Below, in pieces: positions 44,901-59,200 of a DNA stretch of 64,000 bases (position 1 is its first letter; each line of letters begins with the position of its first letter). Source of the stretch: Tachypleus tridentatus. Lineage: Eukaryota > Arthropoda > Merostomata > Xiphosura > Limulidae. Location of the stretch: NCBI RefSeq assembly GCF_004210375.1, contig NC_134833.1, forward strand, positions 141,724,127 through 141,788,126. Direction: 5' to 3'. The notes under the pieces are model-generated. The model was given only the letters and a program-made list of their open reading frames with translations. It searched no databases and had not been told where the DNA came from. Both the position numbers and the translations under genes were made by a program.

Positions 44901-47900
44901 AACAAAACATTTTGTACACAAAGCATGAGTTTCCTCTGTAGTACATCATAAAAAAATGAATTTTGTATCTGCACACTAACAGTAAAATATAGACCTGCAT
45001 CATAAGATGTTTATGTTGTCTTTAAAAATGTCACATTAGTAAGAACATTTTAAATATGTTTAAAAACTACACCATTCTTTGTAGTGCCCATGGACAGCAT
45101 GGGTGTTGTGTGATTCAGCTTTGGTTGACCTAAAATCATTGTTTTGTGCTTTCTGGGAATAAATTAGTATTTTTCAAGTATAGTGTGCTTTATGTTCAGA
45201 GACTGTGTTAAGCATGTGACTTTCACCTACTTAAGCATTCAAATCTTGAATCATTTTTTGTATTTATTTTAGTACACAGTCTTTCGATATACATTTCTAC
45301 CACTTTTCTGGTGTAACAGTAGGAAAGTGAATTTTTCTAACAGAAAATGAACTTTGTACCTTATTCTTTTTCATGTAGTTTATATTATTGAAGGATAATA
45401 TCAAATGTGTAAATGATTTTTCCCACACAACCTTTAGAAAAGGACACATAACATTAGGTTACAGGAAAGACTTACCAACTGCATTTACTAAGACTTTTGG
45501 AATCAGATGAAACTTCTAAAAATATTTGTTTCCTGTAAAAAAAAAATTGTTTAAAATCTTAAGTTTTCTGTAACAAACAGTAAGATTTCCTACATTCCTT
45601 TTTCTAATGAAGGTTTTACTGTTTTTAGTTTGATAAAATATTGTTTCAGAAAACCTGTTTAATGACAGAATAGCAGTAGAAACGCAACAAGTGGTATGAA
45701 AAGTGGGAAAAATGTGTATGCATATGGTTTGTAAAATTTGTTGTGTTGTTTTGACACAAGAATCTTTTATGGTGATGCTGTTTATGGAACTTGTTTGCAA
45801 CATAACCTGGTAGTAATTTTGACATGTACTATCAATTTCCAAGGCCTCTTTCTGTTTTATCGAAATTTCTGTCACTTGAAGTTACTTGGAATAATGAATA
45901 ACTCATTTTTATAAGTTCAGTAACTTTATGTATATAATAAAATGCCACTTGCCTCAAATATGACTGTTTAATTTCTACAAAATCTGCCTTTGTTTAGAAA
46001 AAATTTCTCAGGCAATTAAAATGTGATTCTGTTTTTGTTATTTATGTTTTTGTGATTCTGGTGCATGTACAATGGAGGAAGGAGTACAGGTTGTGCTGTG
46101 TTTTTTGTTTCATTTTACTTAAGTTACAAGTCTAAAGATAGAAAGTAGTTTTAAAATATCCATGCCCTGACAGCAAATATGGTTATTATTCTGGAAAACG
46201 TTTAAATAGTTTAACATTAAATGTCTTTCTTTTCATTGTAGATGATGAATACTCATCTTTTTTAATTTTTTTGACAATATAAATAGAGAAACTACTAATA
46301 TTTGTAAATGTTATTTTTAATGTGCTCTCAAGAGGTAATGTTTGGTTATGTATTCTGAGCGTGCTTATGATTATTTTTTCATCAATGTAAAGGTTACATG
46401 TATGATATTTTTGAACTTAAAATTTTATCATAAAAAGTAATAAGGTATACTGTGCATAAAAATAATTTTTGGCTCTTTTGTATTCATTTGTAGGCTTGTT
46501 ACTCTATATCAGAAATCAGTTCTCAACAGTATGATGTGTATGGGAAAATATTTACAGTTAAATTACATTTTGTGTTCTATCGAGAACGAGTGGGTGTTCG
46601 ACCAGGTCAGATATCCAAGGTGATGCAAGGACAAGTAACAAACATAAGTCAGATTGGAAAATTAGGCCTACCACTGCAGCATGTGCCACAAGCATCACCA
46701 TTGCTGAAGCTAGGATCTCAGAGCTACAAAGATATCAAAACCTTTGCTCAGGTAAGGGTCTTTAGTAATGTGAATACTAATAAGTAATACAGTTATTAAT
46801 AATTTCTAAAAATGAGTAAACTGATAATTTAAACTAAAATTTTGTACAATAAATCATGCATTAATTGAAATAAATCAGTCATTTAGTGTAATACAATTTT
46901 GTTAACTTTCAGACAAAGCATTATAAAAATTATACTGAGAACCCAAGTTGGTGTGGAAAGTAACTTAATGGTTATAATGAAGACTTAATCTGGGGATGAA
47001 AGTAGCTTAGGGGCTATAATGACAATCCACTTTTGGATTGAGACTACTCCAAGCGTTTTTATTGAAAGGCTAAGTATTTGTTGGGTAACTGAGAATCAGT
47101 TTATCTGATTCACCAATTTATTTCAATGGAAAAATGAGTTCTCACATGAATTTGAGAAAAAGGATTGAGATGAAATCTTCACATTATCAGTGGTTTCAGT
47201 TTCATTGTCATGTTTCTCAGCAATAGACACATTACCTTTCTTGATATCTGTAACCTGTCTCAAGTGCTGACCAGTAACATATGAAGACACGGTTGGATTG
47301 TAAAAAAGATGGCATTGTGTGATTCAGGAAGATTGTAATTAAATTCATTACAGATACAGTTTTTATGTTTTGTGCAGTTGTGATATCACTGAGGATAAAT
47401 TTTTTTTTTACATGAGACCCTCTCATTACAGTATTTTTAATATCTGTATACATACTTTGTAAATAGTTTGGAAATGGATATTACGGAGTCTGTTTTTTTT
47501 AATTTGAGAAATATAATATCCAGTAATGGTTGGTGAAAAGTATGTGATAAGTTATTTTTAATGTTGTATACCATAACTTCAGTTGTACAAGATGCAACTT
47601 CTTGTGTCTCAGCTTTTAACATTGAGAAGGTATTGCAAACTCTTTCATAATCTGTTTTGAATGAAGAATTTGTAAACTTACTAACTATATTTTTTGTGAG
47701 ATAATTTATAATTTCCAAATTTTCATAATAGAGAACTGAAGTATAATTTATGATAATTTGAAAAAATGATTAATTTAGAGGAAAGACTAGCTATAAATAA
47801 AGAAGTTATCAAGGTTTAGCTTTGTTTAATCAACAAAACCTTCTTTTCAGAGGACTACATTGTTATGACAATGGAATGTTTGTTCATATTATGAGCGTTA

Positions 47901-50900
47901 TTGTCATTAATATCTTTGTACAAGAAGATGTTAACAGGGGTGGCCAAACCATGGCTCACGAGCCATGTGTGGCTCTTTGACGTAAAATGTGGAGCACACG
48001 GAAATATGTTGGCTAAGCTTCTTTTTGCATTACAATTAATATAAAAGGTAAATAAAAAATTTTCAAGCTTTATATTTATTTACCAGGTATAAACTGAGAG
48101 TCCATTGGATTAAAACATAAGTTTAATGTTCATGGTGAGTAAATATATTTAATAATTTTAATCCTAATTTAAATGTGAGATTTAAGTCATGGATTAAAGA
48201 AATTCACTAATTGTAGTGAAGAATTAGTAATCATACAAGCAAGGATTACAGAGGAATTGTGCTGGAGAATCAGTAATCATACAAGCAATGATTACAGAGG
48301 AATTGTGCTGGAGAATCAGTAATCATACAAGCAAGGATTACAGAGGAATTGTGCTGGAGAATCAGTAATCGTACAAGCAAGGATTACAGAGGAATCGTGC
48401 TGGAGAATCAGTAATCGTACAAGCAAGGATTACAGAGGAATCGAGCTGGAGAATCGGTAATCGTACAAGCAAGGATTACAGAGGAATCGTGCTGGAGAAT
48501 CGGTAATCGTACAAGCAAGGATTACAGAGGAATCGTGCTGGAGAATCGGTAATCGTACAAGCAAGGATTACAGAGGAATCGTGCTGGAGAATCGGTAATC
48601 GTACAAGCAAGGATTACAGAGGAATCGTGCTGGAGAATCGGTAATCGTACAAGCAAGGATTACAGAGGAATCGTGCTGGAGAATCAGTAATCGTACAAGC
48701 AAGGATTACAGAGGAATCGTGCTGGAGAATCGGTCGTAATCGGATTACAGAGGAATCGTGCTGGAGAATCAGTAATCGCAAGCAAGGATTACAGAGGAAT
48801 CGTGCTGGAGAATCAGTAATCGCACAAGCAAGGATTACAGAGGAATCGCGTGCTGGAGAATCAGTAATCGCAAGCAAGGATTACAGAGGAATCGTGCTGG
48901 AGAATCAGTAATCGTACAAGCAAGGATTACAGAGGAATCGTGCTGGAGAATCAGTAATCGTACAAGCAAGGATTACAGAGGAATCGTGCTGGAGAATCAG
49001 TAATCATACAAGCAAGGATTACAGAGGAATCGTGCTGGAGAATCAGTAATCATACAAGCAAGGATTACAGAGGAATTGTTCTGGAGAATCAGTAATCGTA
49101 CAAGCAAGGATTACAGAGGAATTGTGTTGGACAATCAGTAATCATACAAGCTGGTGCTGACAATGTTAGTTTTAGTGGGTGTGGCTTGCAATTGTGTGAT
49201 TGTGACATGTGTGGCTGTGTTGCAGGCAGCAAAATTAGCAGAGTGTCAGTGTGATACTGGGCCCTCTAGTATTTGGTTGATTTGCATCTTGAAGAAAAGA
49301 TTCTATTCTGAACTAGGAAATGATTAATGGATGCAAGATCTAATGTTCCTTATTGATATAATGAATCATCTACATACTCTCAACTTGGCACTCCCGGGGA
49401 AGAATAAGATTGTTTCTGGTCTTACTTAGACAATTTTCAGCTTTCAGAATGAAACAAGACTTTTTCAAAGAGATGTATTGTCAAGAAGCATCAGTTACTT
49501 TTCCAGTCTCAAAAGGAGAGTAAATACATTCCCTGATATTGAAATAAAAGATCACAAACTGGAAGAATACAAAGATAAATTACAAGGACTACTTGATAAT
49601 TTCCTAGACAGGTTTGAGTACTTGCAAAAGCTGAAGCCATGCTTTGCCTTTCTTGTAACTCTATTCATGGTTGATGAGGTCAATGATGGCTGTTTAGTTA
49701 TCAAACCTCTGGTTACAGAATGACCTGCTGTGGAAATGGAACTAATAGAACTAAAGATGATCCATAAATCCCATTCTATATTTGAGTTTTGGAAGAAAGT
49801 TCCAGAAAAAAATATTCCAAACTGAAGAAAACCAGTGTGTGACTCATTTCAGTTTTCAGCATAACATGCTGCTGTGAATCACTGTACTCTGTAATGAAGT
49901 TTGTGAAGTTGAAGCACCATGCAATCCTTACAAATCAACACCTGAAGGAGCTAATTTATACAGCCTTGACAACATGTCAGCCAGAATTTCAACAACTCAC
50001 AACCAAGATGAAAACTCACAAGACTTCTACTAGCAGTAAATAGCCTGATAATTGTATCAATGTCTGTGTCAGAAAAATATTATGATAAGACAAGAATTTT
50101 ATAAGGTATTTGGTTGTTAGTCCATCATGTTCTTGGAAGCCTTCTGCACTCTTTCTGACAGAAATCAATTAAATTTAAATTGTGATAACTTTCTCTTAAA
50201 CACTAAGTCTGCACAGGAGGGAGATTGGGTATTTTCTTCAATCAGTTTCTCATTTTTCCTTGTATGATCATTAATACCATGATCATCCCCTTTGCTCTCT
50301 ATAGGAAAATAATTACTTCACTTGTACTGCCATCATTTGAAGTCTGTGTGCAGTGGGATTCATTTTTCTTCTCATTCTTTTATGAGAGGAATGACACTTC
50401 ATGTTTCTTCATGCTTCCAGCATTCACCCACATGTAAATTTATCTACCTGTTTTTCTGTGTTGAATAAAGGATGGACCTTTGTTTACTTATTCCCAAGCT
50501 GTTGGAGATTTTGGTGTGAAGAATTCCCCTTCAAGTCAGTGTGGTCCCACTTATATGAGACTGAGTACATGTACCTCATGAAGTAAGGTTGGGGTACCAC
50601 TTAGAGGTGTAGTACAGGCCACACTCTATACTATGAACCAAAGTTATTCCCACTTGTTAGTCCAGCAGTTGAATGTTGAGTTCACCTTGGGAGGCAGGAC
50701 TGAAATGTGTTATCTTCATCTGCTTATTCTTGCAAGTATTTCACATAAATATTTCTTAAACACTGGACAAAGCCACCTTCCTGCCATAACCATACTTAAC
50801 AATCTTGCTCAGTTGACTGTCTGAGATATACTGGCTGGTTGAGCAATCTTTAGCACCATGAGGAAGGTTCTTTGACACTGCCTTTTACTCTGACATCTTT

Positions 50901-53900
50901 ATTGGGTGAAGAGTTTTTCTTTCATGAGAAATGATACAATTTTCAGTATAGTGGGACCCCACTAGGTTCCTTTACCCTTGTAATTGGTGACACACTATAT
51001 AAGATTACCTTTTATGGTCCTATAATTTCACAAAGGAGCTTATCTTTGGTATCTCTTTTTATTTACACTTTCCATCTGTCATCAGTTTAGTGTTCCAGCT
51101 TTCAGTTTTGTGTAGAGATGAGTTTCTGAAGTTAACATTTTTGTGGTTCAAAATATATTTCTAGATATTCACTTCTTCATAGAGGTTATCACCCTTCCTC
51201 CTCACTTTTGATGTGTTTTTGGCTTGTCAGTAATGAACCTATATTAACCCAACTATCCACCAGTAGGAGGTACATCATCTAATTATGATTGTATCATAAA
51301 CTGGCACAGTGTATTTTAGTACATGTAAGGATGGGAAATTCATTAAAGGCCTGGTGTATGGGAAAAATCTTTTTGGCAGTGGTGAAAGGTAATAACTATC
51401 AGTTGTATAGAGAGATTAATGTCTATGTGAAATATATTTTCAGGTAATGGACATTTTAACATTAATTCTTTCTACATGGGCTTGGTCAAATTGACCAACT
51501 GTGTGACCAGTTTGTACTCATTTAAAATCATTATATTTTTTATACTACTAACTTTTAATACAGTATTTTTATCTTCACAGTATTTACCAGATATTCAGTA
51601 TACATTAAAAGTCTTTCACCTACAAATAAAATCAGAATTTTTAGTGAATTATTCTTAATAAACTAAAAAACAAAATTTTTATGAGAATATATAGATTTTT
51701 TTATGATAGTCTTGAACTCAAATATTTCATATTTCTTTGTCATCTATAAAACTTCATAAGTACATTTCAGATGTTTGTTTTGAGTGAAACTATGTTTTAT
51801 CTGTTATTTTCTCTATTTTAACTTTATACAAGGTTGGTCAATTTGATCAATCTTATAACTGCCAAAAAAGAAATCTAAATTACCTTTATTTTTCTTCCTC
51901 AAATGACTTCAAATTGTAACATAAAACCACATTTGTTTGTTCTAAATAGCTTTAAACTTATACCAGTATACATCTATTTATACCTAAACTGTATTGTTTT
52001 ATTTCCCTTTGAACTCTGTCTAATAACTGTTTGTGCTATTATAAGTTGTAAATCACGTGGAGAACATAGGGCTCATGTTACACTGTTGAATTACTTTACC
52101 AATGAGCTACTACAAGCTGCTTGCTTGCATGTCTTGTGAAATTAGTTATTATATTATTATTCATTTTACCTAATCTAACTTTAACTAATGTAAAGCTATT
52201 CCTACTTTTATTTTTTAGTCACTTTTATAGTAATAAATAAAAAGTACACATTAAGAACAACAAATAAAGACACTTACCTTGACTTGTTGTTTTTCATTGC
52301 TGTAAACTGTCAATAACATGTAACTCTATTTTCTTAATACTTATGGTAGTAGTGCACTAAATAATATTTATTTAATACAATAATGCATAAGGAAAGTATA
52401 GAAAAATAACATGTAATAAGCAGACAATTTCCTATAAGTATCACAATGTTTCTGGCTTTTTGTGTGACAAGAGCTGTTACAAATGCATCCAAGCTGGTTT
52501 ATATGTTTCCCATGAAACAAAGCTCATACTAAAAGAGAACAGTTTTGTGTTCAGAAAATGATGTAATATGTCATTTGATAGATGAAAACCTTGGCTTTTT
52601 ATTGGTTATAAATAATAATAAAAGTAAGTGAGAAGTATTAACAAATCCTGTATGAGGCAATATGACAGGTAGATGATGCAGGATGGGTCTGACTTTCTAC
52701 TTAATGGCTCTGAAATCAAACAAGGTTGAAGACTATAAAATTATGGTTTGTGTTAGTGTTGATGCTGATGATTTTATACTGAGTAATTTGTTATATTTTG
52801 TACTTATTTGAGGGGTGATGAATAAATTAGAGAATAGGGGATGTCTGGAGACAAATTATCACATTTCTCACACTAGGGGAAATTCAGTATTTTCTTTAAG
52901 AGAATATTTTCTTATAGAATTAAGAACTTAAGACTAACATACTACTGCTATTAAACATAGATTATTAGCTACATTTTTATGCAATACTGATTGGTATGAT
53001 ACAAATGAAAAGTAATTAAATGTTTAATGTAAGTCACTGTGAAGGGTGCTTTTCCAGAGAGGGTTAATACTATTGTCATTTTAGAGATGATAATAGAATG
53101 TTCATATTTGATTTTATAGTGTGATTAATACCTTTGTAAAGGTGTGCTAATGAGATTGAAAATGTCATTCAGGGTAAGAGGCTACAGTGATTATGGGACA
53201 GTGAATTTGAAGAGTGGTATGATACATGTTAAATACCTATTTCATATTTATTGAAGTCTGTGTTGAAGGTAAGAACTGCAGCAATGTTGTGATATTTCAT
53301 AGGGTTGAGAGATCTGCTGTTATCTATTGGTATTTTTGTTGCAGCAGAGATGTTTAAATGATTGTAAAATCCTTGTGCTCAGGGATAGATTAGTATTTGT
53401 AGCAGTACAAGAACCTAATTCCATATAAATAATAAATAACTGCTGTGATATTGAAATTTTTAAGATGATGGAGCTAGTGATACAGAATGTAAATGGATTG
53501 GAATATAATTTATTTCATTGATTCTTCTTAAGAAACGTGAAATATTAGTAATTAATAAGCCATATCATATCAGTTAGCAATTAGCAGAATAAACCACTTC
53601 ATATTAATTATCAGATGAGAAATTATGTATGTCAAACTTCTCCATTTAGTCCATCTCTGTAGGATTTTTGTTTCTACATTGTGTGTTGTGGTTGCTAAAT
53701 GAAATTTTATTTATTGTTTTTTTTTTAAACAATGGTTATAGTTTAGTCACCAGAAGTGAATATGTTTGGTAGTTTGTGGTTGGCATACATCCATACTGAA
53801 TTTTATTTGTAAAGTTTTTTCCCATAGCATTTTTCTATTGAAAAAAGTTTTGAATGTATATAGAAAGTTACCGATATTTTAGAATAAACTGTAAATTTTT

Positions 53901-56241
53901 TAGGCAGTAGAAGATATTCTGTTTCATCTGCCTGCACATCGAGATCGAGTTATGAATCACAAGGTTGAAGAAGTTCAGGTCACTGTTTACGATGAAGTAA
54001 TTGTCCACCAAGACAAAAATGGACAGGTTCTTAAACAGAAGGCTCGTGTCCGAATTTTCTTCCTTTCTTTCCTTTCTGGTAAGGCATATCTTATGTTGAA
54101 GATTTTATAGTAATTTTTAAAAGGAACTTAAATGTAAATGTATTCTCAAGACGGCTGGTATGGGTATTAGCACACTAATTAAAATAAGACCTGAAAGTGA
54201 TCTAAGAAGGTTGAAATGTTGTTCTGTATATTGTTTTAATTAGAGTGCTAATACCATACCAGCCATCTTAAGAATACATTTTAACTTCGAGTGGGTTTCT
54301 AGTCATCTCACATAATTGAAATATAAGTTTGTTGTCACATGTACTAAATGAAATAAGTGAGATAACTTTGTATTATTACACTGTAAGTGTGGATTATTTT
54401 GTTTGAATTTTCTGTTTAATTTATTATGTTTCTATAATATATTCAAAAATTATTGCTGGTTAGTAATTATCTTTTTATGCTATATAAGATGATTATCTTT
54501 TACTATTTTTTCTTATAGTATACAACAGTGAGCAGTTTAATGCTTTCAAATAGTTCTCACTATCACAGGTGGTGATTAGGCAACATTACGAATTAAACTA
54601 ACCTCAAAGCTGTTGCTTAAATAAGACACTAGTTTTGATTTTTTCCACTGTGTTGTCAGCTGTAATTGTGAGCTTCATACAAAACCTTTTTCAGACAGCT
54701 AAATTAAAACACACTGTAGTTTGTCTATTAACTTTATACAGTAAATTTGTATTTACAAAATTTAATATACAATAACACTTCATTATAGTAATTAAAGTTT
54801 GGAAAAGAACAGATTGGAAGATCAAAGTAAACTTGAATTCATAGAAATATTATGTAATTACTGTATATTTGTTTCCTTTAAATAGTTTTTTAAATATCAT
54901 TGATCCTCTCCAGGAATGCCTTTTGTGGAGTTAGGACTGAATGACATTAACCGTCAGGGGGTGGAAATAGTTGGCCGTCACGACATTATTCCGGTTACTA
55001 CAGAAGAATGGATTCGACTAGAAAACTGTGAATTTCATTCCTGCATTTCTTCAGAAGATTTTGCCAATAGTCGAATAATTAGGTTAGTTTGAGGATTTTT
55101 TTTTTTACTTTGAGAACCAAGAAGTATTCAGCAGTATAGCTTGAATATTTCTTTTAAAAATATATAATGTTATTGATAAAAGAAATTTTACTTTTTTGTT
55201 TATGCTGAAGTCATAATATTTGTAGACGTATTTTGTATGTTGAGTAGAAACTGAAATATTTTTGAGTATAGTTGTTTTTTAACCTGTAAAAAGATCTCGC
55301 ATGTGGGTTTAATTCCTGTTGCCACCAAACATGCTCACTTTTTAGCCAAAGGGGAATTGTACTTTAACCCTTTTGGGATGGGTCATGGGTCAAAGGTCCT
55401 CATTGCATTTGTTGACTTGCATTTAAAATTTCATTGAACTACTATTTTATGAATTTATGTCAGTAAGTTTGGAATTGAATTGTAGATTATAATTAAAACA
55501 TTAATGTTATATATATGAGTTAATTTTTAATTTAAAAGTAAATACTAAAAGAACACACCTAAATATAGGTTTTAGTGAGTCGTGGTATGTTCAATGCAGC
55601 ACTGTTTAAAACTAGATGTTTCTGATGTCAAAATACTAAGTCTATAGTTTTGTAGAAATCAGAAACTCAAATTACTAAAATTTACAAACTAGAATAAAAG
55701 ATGAGGATTTTGTAGCTTTTTCATTTGCTGAGATATGACATAACTGAATTCATTATAGTGCTCCTTTTCATCTCTTTGCATTTTATGAAATGGTCCCTTA
55801 TATACTCTTACTACAATTTATGATATGAATAACCAATTAACAGTATAGAATGTCCCTTTAGTGATATTTTCAGCCATTTTTATCTATGAAAGGTTATGAT
55901 GTTCTTTTGAACCAAGATTTCATGAAGGTAGGTGATGTCTTTAGTCTGCTCAAAGTTTCATATTTTTCAAAATCTCAATACATCTTGGCTACTAAGCTTA
56001 AAAAATCAGTGAAATTCTATGGTATCACTATAGGTATGATATTTTGGTTATTCAACTGTATATATAAAACCAAAAAATTTTGTTTGATATCCTCCACATG
56101 TGAAATTTTAAAAGGCTTAAGCAATATATGTCCAGCAGCAACTGAGTTTAAAGGTCGTGTCGAGAAGAGGTGATTGTTTGGTTTACTTCTAGATTTATTG
56201 TTCTTTATTTTAAGAGAAATAAGTTTAGTAATCTCTCTCTC

Positions 56242-56276
<35 letters not shown>

Positions 56277-59200
56277 GAAATGTGTCCGTATATTACAAAA
56301 TACTAATCCACTAAAATACAGCCAAGACAGGAGAAACTAAAGGTCAGTCAGTTTTATATTATTGGACATATAACACAAGTGTATGTGCACTGTGTCAGTG
56401 TAAGTTATGTTATGTCAGCCAGATGCAAGTAGAAGGTAGTTATAATAAAAACTAATGTGTATAATGAAATTAAATAACTACATTTAAATAGAGTTAAGTG
56501 AGTAATTAAAATCATGAGGAAGGATTATGTTAGAAACAGTAAATCCCAACCTCTGATTAATATTACTATAACCATAATGTTTTTAAAAAGCCAAAACATA
56601 ACACACTAAAATTAAAGAAATTAAACAAAATATTCAACATTTTAATAAAGATCCTAGGGTATAAGCTACAATGTATGATTATAAAGTGTATCCTAGGTTT
56701 TAGAGATGACTGAAGAAGTTGGACCCACATTTCGGTGGGGATACACCATCTATCAGTCTTGACCTCCAGTTTTGCTAGTCTTACATAAGAAATAGACACA
56801 GTCAGACTAGAAATTAGGAGAGCAAGATGTGGATGCTTAAGCCCACAATGTCCCACATCTGTATCACCCTTCACTATCTGCAGACAGTAGTGGGAAGGTG
56901 ACTGCTTAAGTTAAAATAAGAAAACAAAATATTAAGGTAAAAAGATAAAAATAAAAAATTAGGAAATAAAGTACTACCATTTGGGGGGTAAGTAAGATGA
57001 AAATTACCTCTTGATGCTAGCATTCCTTACCACAGTTTGATAGAGGCACTAATTAACATGAAATTGAACCATATCAAAACACTAAGTTTACTGTGACTGT
57101 CATGCTTTTGTATGCAGCTTAAGGTATACATGCAAGGTGTGCCAAGTTCTTAAGTGACCTTTTTTTAAACTAAAAATAATTTTGTAATTTTTAATAAAAT
57201 CTATCTGATTTTTATTTATCTATATTTAGTACATTTTTGTATTTATTACAGAATAGTTTAATAATTTTATATAAACACTGTTTATTAAATTCATTAACTT
57301 AATTTTTATATCAATATTTCAATGTTACTAAAAGTATTATAATTTACTGTAAATTTTACAGTATCTGAATAACTGTGAAATTATAATGTTTATAACAAAT
57401 GGGCATGGCACATTACTATTTAAGGAGGGTAAACCATAAGTTTGAAAGTCAAAATATTATCTTTTGTCAAAGATATTTATATTGATATCCTTATCAATTA
57501 CTTTAATTTCTAAATCTAAATAATATGTATCTATATTAGATATTGAAATATTTTTAGTTTCTGATTCTTCTGGATAAATGGTGCTAATAACATTATTTAT
57601 TTCAGAATTATTTATGCTAATTAAATCATCTAAATATCTGTAAGTTAAAGTGAAAATATATAGTTACAAAACTTAAGCTATTTCGACCAAACATTTGTAT
57701 TTTCATGTTATAATATACATCGTCATTCTGAAATGAAAAATGCATAATTTATATTTGTTTCATATTTTTTTTATGATGGTTACGAGGTCGGTCAAGTGAC
57801 AAACCAGACATGTTAGAGTGTACAAACCAACATATAATTTAAACTTTTACTGAAAATAAATAATTGAAATTTGTTTAGGAGGTTTTAGAAATTATGCAAA
57901 TAATGTTTGAATTTTTGGGACAAAGAGTAGTCTTCTTAATTGTAATAAGAAATTGCTTTGCACTCACACTAGTAACAAAACAGACTGTACTTTAACAAAC
58001 GAATTTTGAGTAAAAATAATTAAAAAAAAATCTGATCTTTGTGTACAAAGAATTTGTAATATTACTAAAGGTCTACCAGATTTTGTGAAGATACACAAAC
58101 TGTATCAAAACTTGTAGTGAAAATACTTAATGTGTAGATATGTAGATGAACTTGTGTATGTTATACCAAGCCTGTAGTATAAAGGTTAATCAAGAGTTAT
58201 GCTGTGCTTGCTACAAACTCTTCTCTTCATCAGTGAATGGGAATAACCATCATATTGTAATTCCTACAGGTCAGCATGGCCTGATAGTTAAGGTTGTTAT
58301 TTCACAGATTCTACACACTTTGTCATTACGCATGTTAGGGCCATTATAAAATCAAGGTCAATATCATTTGAATCAAGAGGAAATCACCAGGCCATGGTGA
58401 CTCAGAAATGAAAATGTTTTAGTTGATTAAAATAGAATAAAAACTCATTATATTACTTTTATTACTTGGAGCAACTGAAGAGAAATAATAGGAATAGAGC
58501 AGAGAAGTAAGTGAATTTTGCTTGTCATTTAATATCTTTGGGCTTATTTTACTTTTCTAATTGATTTTTATTATGAGATGGCTAAAAACAAATTACTTAA
58601 AACATTGCAAGTTGTTTTGATACCCATTTTGTGCAGAAAACATAAACTGTTGTTTAGGTGCTTTAACATAAAAACACAGTGGTAATATTTCTATTACTTG
58701 TAAGGCTGGAATAATCTAAAATAATAATAATTGGAAATCTTGATTTCAGTTATTTGTTTACTTTTCATTAAACTGAAGAAATGTGTATTCAAAAATAATA
58801 TTGAAAAATATGAATGCAATATTTTGATTACTTGGATAATTAGTATAACCAAAAAATAATAATAATATCACTAATTTCACAAAAGACATTTGTACACTAA
58901 TGGGTAAAAAATACTAGATATGATTATAACTTCGATAATCTAGCTTAAATAATATAATGTCGTAAGTATATTTGATACTTCTTATATTGCACTCTGGAAT
59001 TGAAAGAGATTAAAATAGCCATCTTACAGCAGTGTGGACTTATATTTGAGTAAAGAATGAGGTATTTCATTAGAAGTCTTGACATTGTTATAAAGCTTAC
59101 AAGAGCAAAAGTAGGTGGGTATGAAGATACACTTTTATTTTATCATTTGAGTTACAGTTTCAACAATGTTTCCTGTAATTATGATCATCATAATTCACTT

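Larger units (their letters stand above)
35914..46493 (+). other. Stonin intron 2, 10.6 kb
   Basis: Mostly AT-rich unique DNA. It contains a family-B SINE fragment (36495-36605), a 52-bp tandem duplication, a piggyBac-type MITE, a Tc1/mariner-type MITE, a DIRS-like relic with a SINE inside, and a possible piggyBac coding relic, each listed separately. From 43.2 to 46.5 kb I see nothing I can name; the minus frame at 45516-45875 has no recognisable homology. Confidence 0.6.
46752..53903 (+). other. Stonin intron 3, 7.2 kb
   Basis: Contains minus-strand coding-like remnants (47232-47718), a hAT relic with a minisatellite, and diverged dispersed repeats (50580-53070), listed separately. 53.1-53.9 kb holds nothing recognisable. 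Confidence 0.6.

Noticed and set aside
48214-49150. CRISPR-like array
   Set aside because: The units are contiguous 46-bp repeats without unique spacers and lie in an animal intron; this is a minisatellite.
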